Positions 58,196 to 64,000 of a stretch of 64,000 bases of DNA are shown one piece after another (the first letter of the stretch is position 1; the number at the start of each line of letters is the position of its first letter). The stretch spans positions 24,714,896-24,778,895 of the forward strand of contig CM043960.1 in assembly GCA_014529385.2 (NCBI GenBank). Reading direction: 5' to 3'. The stretch is from Adiantum capillus-veneris (taxonomy: Eukaryota > Streptophyta > Polypodiopsida > Polypodiales > Pteridaceae). Position numbers and translations under genes: made by a program. The notes under the pieces were generated by a model, which had not been told where the DNA came from, did not search any database, and worked only from the letters and a program-made list of their open reading frames with translations.

Positions 58196-58540
58196 CATTA
58201 GAGGACCTGCTATCAGGTCTTTCAATCAGTGAACCAGGACCATCAACTTGGGTTGTAGAGGACGAAGGACCTTCATTTCCTGTTCTCATACAGAGCAACA
58301 TGAAGGTGAAGTTTGCAGCCCTGAGGACCTACTAACGCATTCGAAATGGCTACCACATCAAGGACTGTTTTGGTTGCAAACGCAAGCGGCCTCAACCAGG
58401 TAGGGCTGGAAACAGAGTGACGGTGAAAGCCAACCAATTTGTTGTGAATCTGAGGCCTGGAATCACTATCTATCATTATGATGTTGACATCAATCCAAAA
58501 CATCTGCAAAGAAATGAATCACAATGTGCCTGCACCCTGT
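58186..58540 (+). pseudogene. ARGONAUTE N-domain exon fragment
   Basis: The plus strand reads, after a splice-acceptor-like site, GPLPPLEDLLSGLSISEPGP, and further on KRPQPGRAGNRVTVKANQFV and VNLRPGITIYHYDVDINPKH. The G-x-V-V-KAN-F-V-L...IYHYDVDI-P order is the start of the ARGONAUTE N domain, which in complete proteins precedes PAZ, MID and PIWI and helps load small RNAs. One in-frame stop (TAA, about 58332) occurs and nothing of PAZ or PIWI follows. It lies on the opposite strand to LINE C, exactly between its ORF1 and ORF2 parts. It is therefore a captured or invaded host gene fragment, not a working gene. Confidence 0.7.
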
Positions 58541-59097
58541 GGCATCTGGCAAGGTCACTGTGAACTTGGCCAGAGGCCACAAAGTCTGTACCAGATCTGT
58601 GGCCCCAAGCTCCCCTGTGTCAGGCAGCCTCTAGGTCGGCATGGGAAGAGGGTAAAATCGTAGCTGAAGAGGTCCCAACGTCTACTGATGTTGAAGCTAG
58701 ACAGGCCCATTGGAACAGCCGCAAAGGCCAAGGTCTCCACCAAAAGAGGAGGCCGGAGAAAGGGCTGCCTTGGGACTTGAAGTGAAGGTGCTACCCAAGG
58801 AGTGGCAGGCAGCATCAGAGCGCACAGACCCAGCAGGAGGAGGAGAGGAGTGAGGATGTGGTGGAGGTGAGGGAGCGGGAGGAGGAGGTGAGGAGAGTGC
58901 GGGGGGAGATGGAGTGGCATCTGAAGGGGAGTCGAAAGGAGGCTGAGGCGATGGTGGAGGGGGGGGCAGCTCCTCTTGTGCTGGCGAGGAGGAGGGAGAG
59001 TTGATGTCGGTCTCCTGCTGCAGGGGTCCGAAGCGGTTTCCCGTAGGAACCCACTCCTCGCGGGGAGCATGAGGGCGGCCACCAGGGCGAGGAGCCT

Positions 59098-61229
59098 AGC
59101 CCTGTCGATAGCGGCTGCGAACCTCGTGCCAACCCTCCTCAGGCTGGCGAGTTGTCTCTACTAGATCTGGATCTCATATGGTCTCTGAGGCCCCTGTAGG
59201 GAGGACCCCTTGGCTCGAAGACGTGCCTGCCCTAGTGGACTGCGGCGGTGGAGCAGGTAGGGCTCTCTTGCGTGACAGGGCCGTGCAAGGTGGCCTATCT
59301 GTCTGCAGATAAAACACTGGTTTGGGAGGCCCGAATACTCCACTCGCTGACTGATCCATCCTCCATCCACCCGAGGTAGAAGAACCTCCTTCGGGAGGGT
59401 GTGAGTGTTGTGAATAGAACCCGTATAGTGGGTAACCCAACGGCCTTGGACGCAATTGAAGCTGAAGTGCGTGGGGTTTCCAAGACTGCCCCGAACAGGG
59501 TGCTACCTACTGCCGGCCATCAGCGGACTGGCCACCCATCTTTGAAGGACTGTCAGCCTGTGCATCTTGGGAGACTGAGCATGTGTCACAAGTTGAGGTC
59601 TCTAGCGAGAACATGCTCAGTCTCCCAAGGCTGCTTTGTCTGTCCAGCCTTGGGAGACTGAGCATGTGTCACGAGTTGAGGTCTCTAGCGAGAACATGTC
59701 TTTACAAGATGGTACATTTGTCTGCATATGAAGTACTGGTTCTGGAGACCCGATAGGTGGTCAGCCATCAGCTGACTCACCACCCATCTTTGAAGAAGTG
59801 CTAGCCAGTGCATCCTGGGTCTCTGGCTGATGTGTCTATCTAGCCTTGAGAGGCTGAGCATGTGTCGCACGTCTAGGTCTCCTGCGAGGACCGGCCTTTG
59901 CGAGATGGCCCATTTGTCTACATATGAAGCACTGGGCCGAGACTCGAATACTCCATGCTCTGGCGGAGTCAGTCACCACTCACCCTTGGTAGAAGGACTA
60001 CCTTCAAGAGAGTGTGGGTGTCCCGAACCAAAACACGTACAGTAGGTGCACATGCTGCCTTGGCAGCGATTGAATCTGCCGTGCGTGGGGTCTCCAAGAC
60101 AGTCCTCATCTTTGAACCAATCCTAGATAATAGCCTGAGGTACTCTCTCCTCAGGCTAAGGAAGCAAACCAAACTGGGTAGATCTACTTCCTTGGCAAGA
60201 ACGCGTGAAGGCAGGTCGAAACCATGGCGCCACTGTTGAAAACGAGCCCTGATTGCTTGGATGGCCAGCGGGCTCATCGAAATGACTTGGAAGCCATCTT
60301 AGGAGTCTCGAACTCTATTTGATAGCAGCCACGCCTGAGGAGCTGTATGTCATTGATCTTTCCCACCTCCACGAGAAGGCGGGCTTGGAGGAGGGCCCTG
60401 TCGACAACGGCTGCGAACCTCGTGCCAACCCTCCTCAGGCTGGCGAGTTGTCTCTGTTAGATCTGGATCTCAGATGGTCTTTGAGGCCCCTGTAGGGAGG
60501 ACCCCTGAACTCGAAGACGGGCCTGCCCTAGTGGATTGCGGCAGTGGAGCAGGTAGGGCTCTCTTGCGTGGACAAGCCCGTGCAAGGTGGCCTATTTGTC
60601 TGCAGATAAAACACTGGTTTGGGAGGCCCGAATACTCCACTCGCTGACTCATCCATCCTCCATCCACCCGAGGTAAAAAAACCTCCTTCCGGAGGGTGAG
60701 TGTCCCGAACAAAACCCGTATAGTGGGTAACCCAACGGCCTTGGCTGCAATTGAAGCTGAAGTGCGTGGGGTTTCCAAGACTGCCCCGAACATGATGCTA
60801 CCTACTGCTGGCCATCAGCGGACTGGCCACCCATCTTTGAAGTGCCAGCCTGTGCATCTTGGGTCTCTAGTTGCTTTGTCTGTCCAGCCTTGGGAGACTG
60901 AGCATGTGTCACGAGTTGAGGTCTCTAGCGAGAACATGTCTTTACAAGATGGTAAATTTGTCTGCATATGAAGTACTGGTTCTGGAGACCCGAATAGGTG
61001 GTCAGCCATCAGCTGACTGGCCACCCAACTCTGAAGGAGTGCCAGCTAGTGCATCCTGGGTCTCTGGCTGATGTGTCTATCTAGCCTTGGGAGACTGAGC
61101 ATGTGTCGCACGTCCAGGTCTCATGCGAGGACCGGCCTTTGCGAGATGTCCCATTTGTCTACATATGAAGCACTGGCACGAGACTCGAATACTCAATGCT
61201 CTGGCGGAGCAGATCGCCACTCACCCTTG
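59098..61229. repeat. Tandem segmental duplication (59098-59988 and 60396-61229)
   Basis: Both copies begin GCCCTGTCGA-A-CGGCTGCG and run to CACTCACCCTTG. A nested duplication of about 205 bp within each copy gives CTAGCCTTG-GAG-CTGAGCATG twice (59650 and 59852; 60890 and 61082). Copy 1 has an extra block of about 60 bp at 59570-59632. Identity between copies is high, so the duplication is recent compared with the LINE family. Confidence 0.93.
59566..59629. repeat. Perfect 19-bp inverted repeat with 26-bp loop
   Basis: CTTGGGAGACTGAGCATGT (59566-59584) and its exact reverse complement (59611-59629) flank a 26-bp spacer. The corresponding place in copy 2 (around 60870) lacks it, so it arose after the duplication or was lost there. 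Confidence 0.95.
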
Positions 61230-61813
61230 TGTAGCAGGGCTACAGTCACTTCACAGGACATACAGTTGGACAGTGGGTTACACTGGGACTGGTTCACATT
61301 GGACGGACCCTCTGGACGGACGTCTGGTCTGGGAGTGACATGTGGCAGGGTACCTACCGACGACCGACGGTGGCCTAGTGGACCTTGTGGCCAGGTCACC
61401 ACATGGCTGACATTTATGAGCCGTTGGTGGCTCTTTACGGTGGTACATATGAGTAGTAGCGGTCGCTTATCTTATCATTTTTCTTCACCTTTGGTCCAAC
61501 ATTGTCGAGAGGGCAGCGAGTCTATGCACAGAGCACATCTTCACCATCCCTGCACATCTGAGCCTCGACACCCCATTGTACCTGTGAGTCCTGAGCTGGA
61601 GCTGAGTGTGCTGCCACGCCAGAGTCTGTACATGGTTCTTTGAGCTAGTCGAGTCCACATGTTCTGGTCCACTGTTGTGTCTCTGTTGTTATCCCTTGTT
61701 TCTGTGTTTCATTCTGTTTGAGAGAGTTTCCATTGGTTTGAGTGAGATTGTCACGCACATTGCACTGAGGGGCACCCACACTATAGAGAGCACGACACAT
61801 TATCCGCGCTACA
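61230..61813 (+). repeat. Gypsy 5' LTR, 584 bp
   Basis: TGTAGC at the start and GCTACA at the end form a perfect 6-bp terminal inverted repeat. The left boundary coincides with the exact point where similarity between LINE ORF1 duplicates stops, since copy 1 continues GTAGAAGG after CACCCTTG. A TATA-like box is not obvious. Likely target duplication on the left is CCTTG; the 3' LTR is outside the window. Confidence 0.75.
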
Positions 61814-62156
61814 GGTGCTCTCATTTTGGCGATCACGGTGGGACCTCAACTGAAATCTCATTCTGTGAGGTGCAAATCTTGAAGCTAGTTAGGTTTATCT
61901 AGCTTCGCCTACCTTCGCCAACCTTGCCTTGCACTGTTCTCCTCTCGCCTAGTCCAATTGGTCTAGTCCTCTCTCGCCCTGGTCCAACCTGTCCTCGTCC
62001 CTGGTCTAGACCTCCTCGACCCTGGTCTAGTCCTCCTCGTCCCTTGTCTTGTCCCTGGTCCAGCCGGGTCTAGTCACTTACCTGGTCTGGTCTGGTGGAG
62101 TCTAGACTTGTCACAAGTTTTCTTGCCCCAAGCTTGGTTGGACTGGTGGTCACTGC
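61814..62156 (+). other. Gypsy leader with probable primer-binding site
   Basis: Just after the LTR, GGTGCTCTCATTTTGGCGAT and GGTGGGACC occur. Either GGTGCTCTCA (61814) or TGGCGATCACGGTGGGA (61826) could pair with a tRNA 3' end; which one is used cannot be settled here. CCTGGTCTAG-type repeats (GGTCTAG-CCTCCTCG) follow at 61960-62090. Confidence 0.55.
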
Positions 62157-64000
62157 ATGACACATACAAGGAGGTCAGTCGAGCGTCAAAGCGCACTACT
62201 GAGCCCTCTGAAGTACTATCACAGAAGACGACCTTTGAAACCTTGTAGAAATCCTTCAACCTCATCACCTATACCTCCACATACCACATCACCCATTCCT
62301 TCATCAGGTTCCCCATCTTCCCGATCACCTTCTCCAGTAAAGCTCTCTCCTATTCTGATACAGCAAGCTATAGAGCAACAGGCTCAGCAAGGAATCATGG
62401 AGCCACTAGCTAGTGTTTTGGCCAAGGTAAACATCAAGTTCCCTACCTTCAAAGGGCTTTCTTCAGAAGATGCTGACGACCATGCAAAAAGATTTGTATC
62501 TCTCTGTAGGGGACGTGGTCTGAACAGAGAAGATGCTTATTTGGTACTATTTCCATCCACCTTGGATGGCCTAGCAGATAAATGGTACAGCCAATTTGCA
62601 GAGAACCATTTTGCAACTTGGGCAGCCTTAAGACAGTAGTTCTGTGCAGCGTTCAGGCCGGGTGACTACCAGGAGAAGGTGTTGGATGAGTTGGCCAACA
62701 TGGTGCTCAAGCCAGAGGAGACTTTTGCAGAGCTTATGACTAAAACTAAGTCGCTGGTGGCCAAGCTTCCCCAACAACCCGGTGAATTCATGGTTAAAAA
62801 GTGGGTGGAGAAGGCGCTTCCCAAAACTTCTCAGCAAAAACTCCGAAAGAGTCTCCGACCTGACGCCACTCTCGAGGAGTTCATCGCAGCTGCTACTAGG
62901 ATAGAGGGGGCTAGGAAGCTGTTCAACAACTCTCCTCACATAGATACTCCCTCTGTGTTCTCGGAAGGTAGTTCTGCTGATCCTTTAACTTCTTTACGCA
63001 GGGAACTGGAAGCCCTAAAGTTATAGCGAGCTCTTCAAGAGGAGAGGTCCTTCTCTCTTAGACACGAGAAGCCTCCAAATCATGAGGCATTGGAACAGAT
63101 TAAGCGCGAGCTAGAAGAGCTCAAGTGTCAGCAAGAGACTAAGGCTACGGTTTGGTGTAGCACATGCCGCTCTCCAGGGAACCCTCCACAGGAATGCCCC
63201 CTTCGGGTTTACTGCCACTTCTGTGAAAAATCTGGACATGAGGACAAGGACTGTTACTACCTCAAGGGATTGAGACAAATACAGTAAAGTCTTGGTCCTA
63301 CTCTTCAACAAGGGCCAGCACCTGCATCTAACATGGTTTCTCCTTGTGGCCATCCACACCATATGCCACCTTTGCTGACAGCCCCTCCTATGCAAGGTAT
63401 GCCAAGTACTTTTCCATCTCAGAGCTTTTATCATACCCCTGCTCCCTCATCACCTCCTCAAAGCTTCTATGCCTCCACCTCAAACTCAATGCACCAGGAG
63501 CAAGGACCACTTCGCCCTTCGACTCGCCCTTTGAATCGGCCCATTTTGTGCTACAGATGCAGGGAATATGGTCATTACCAAAGCAAATGCTCTCTGCCCG
63601 AAGAGTCTCCTCCCTCTCGTCATTGCCCTGATATGAAGGATCACTACAGTAAGGATTGCCCTAAAATTCGTGCATCTACGGCTTCGAACCCAAGTCAAGG
63701 CCAGACTGAGTTTGCCTTTCCCAAGCTCAATTTGATAGCAGTTAGAACTGTTTCTCAGCCGCCCCCTTCTACCCACGTGGTTACCCCTCAAAATAAGCCA
63801 CCGCAGTTGGCAGAGGAGCCATCGGACGTCCTCACTCGGGCCCAGAGAGCCGCTCTCGGTCTTAGCATTCCATCAAGTTCAACTCCCCCACACATTGTCA
63901 CACCTGTGGATACCCTGCCTGCAGCTGTAAACAAGCCATCCCCCAGTGCCATGGAGGAATCCAAATCCTTGCTCTCAGATATTGATGAAGCTTTCTTGGA
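62157..64000 (+). pseudogene. Ty3/gypsy Gag, runs off the window
   Basis: One frame stays in register from 62157 to the last base with only three stops (62637 TAG, 63024 TAG, 63285 TAA). Gag coats the element RNA. A Ser/Pro-rich leader is followed by the retrotransposon Gag domain (VNIKFPTFKGLSSEDADDHA, FVSLCRGRGLNREDAYLVLF, LADKWYSQF, then FCAAFRPGDYQEKVLDELAN). A helical Lys/Glu-rich region and two intact CCHC knuckles come next: CHFCEKSGHEDKDC (63213-63254) and CYRCREYGHYQSKC (63549-63590), with a partial third near 63630. After them the frame is Pro/Ser-rich and reaches the expected protease region near the edge (SLLSDIDEAF). The start at 62157 is the first Met in frame. The near-intact frame suggests a young insertion. 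Confidence 0.87.

Larger units (their letters stand above)
58550..61229 (-). mobile_element. LINE remnant C, ORF1 with duplicated zinc-knuckle region
   Basis: ORF1 of plant LINEs encodes an RNA-binding protein. Minus-strand frames here hold a proline-rich tail (58555-59080) and, upstream of it, the core VEYSGLPNQCFICRQIGHLA at 59330 and again at 60620. In both, C-x2-C-x4-H-x4-C is intact (CFICRQIGHLARPC and CFICRQIGHLARAC). Each is preceded by TPRTSASIA-KAVGLPTIRVL. Further decayed knuckles (QYFICRQMYHLVKTC at about 59740, a similar one at 60970, and ones lacking Cys at 59920 and 61150) follow. The N-terminal domain is represented by FQQWRHGFDLPSRVLAKEVD at 60230. The element is cut by a gypsy LTR at 61230. 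Confidence 0.8.

Overview
The window is nuclear DNA of a land plant and consists almost entirely of decayed, nested mobile elements with a few broken gene fragments. Spliceosomal introns, Ty1/copia and Ty3/gypsy elements with plant-type signals, plant LINEs with a C-terminal RVT zinc-binding region, PPR-protein remnants and abundant (CA)n and (GA)n microsatellites all point to a plant. The PPR style, the repeat density and the lack of intact genes would suit a large non-seed-plant genome such as a fern; that last step is inference. No intact protein-coding gene, rRNA or tRNA gene was found.

Layout. 1-1985: 3' part of a copia element (RT, RNase H, polypurine tract, 226-bp LTR) inserted into a Tat-like gypsy pol with two RNase H domains and an integrase (1988-4115). 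8.0-9.4 kb: LINE 3' end (minus) containing a perfect 46-bp palindrome. 11.1-15.1 kb: minus-strand retroelement remnants, including a retropepsin remnant and a copia zinc knuckle, protease and integrase. 15.2-19.4 kb: an element bounded by two related LTRs, with an initiator-tRNA-type primer-binding site. 19.7-23.2 kb: LINE (minus) with endonuclease, part of the RT and a C-terminal zinc region.

24-38 kb: tandem repeats, two SINE-like RNA polymerase III promoters, an unrecognised multi-exon remnant (minus, 26.8-29.0 kb), a CACTAG-ended MITE-like element (30.3-31.5 kb), a minisatellite array (32.6-33.3 kb), and a multi-exon pseudogene (plus, 33.5-37.6 kb). The 3' half of this pseudogene reads like a beta-class amino (N4/N6) DNA methyltransferase. 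A 15-bp near-identical direct repeat (26020 and 38120) next to weakly similar inverted ends brackets the whole stretch, so it may be one 12-kb transposon.

38.9-39.6 kb: two 211-bp copia LTRs facing each other. 43.4-48.8 kb: scattered minus-strand PPR pseudogene pieces, with a segmental duplication between them. 49.8-53.9 kb: two plus-strand LINE remnants. 54.3-61.2 kb: one minus-strand LINE of the same family as the second, with its ORF1 zinc-knuckle region duplicated in tandem and an ARGONAUTE N-domain exon lodged between ORF1 and ORF2. 61.2-64.0 kb: a gypsy 5' LTR, leader and Gag frame (only three stop codons) inserted into that LINE and running off the window end.

The features do not form an operon or pathway. 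They record successive insertions, internal duplications and capture of host gene fragments.
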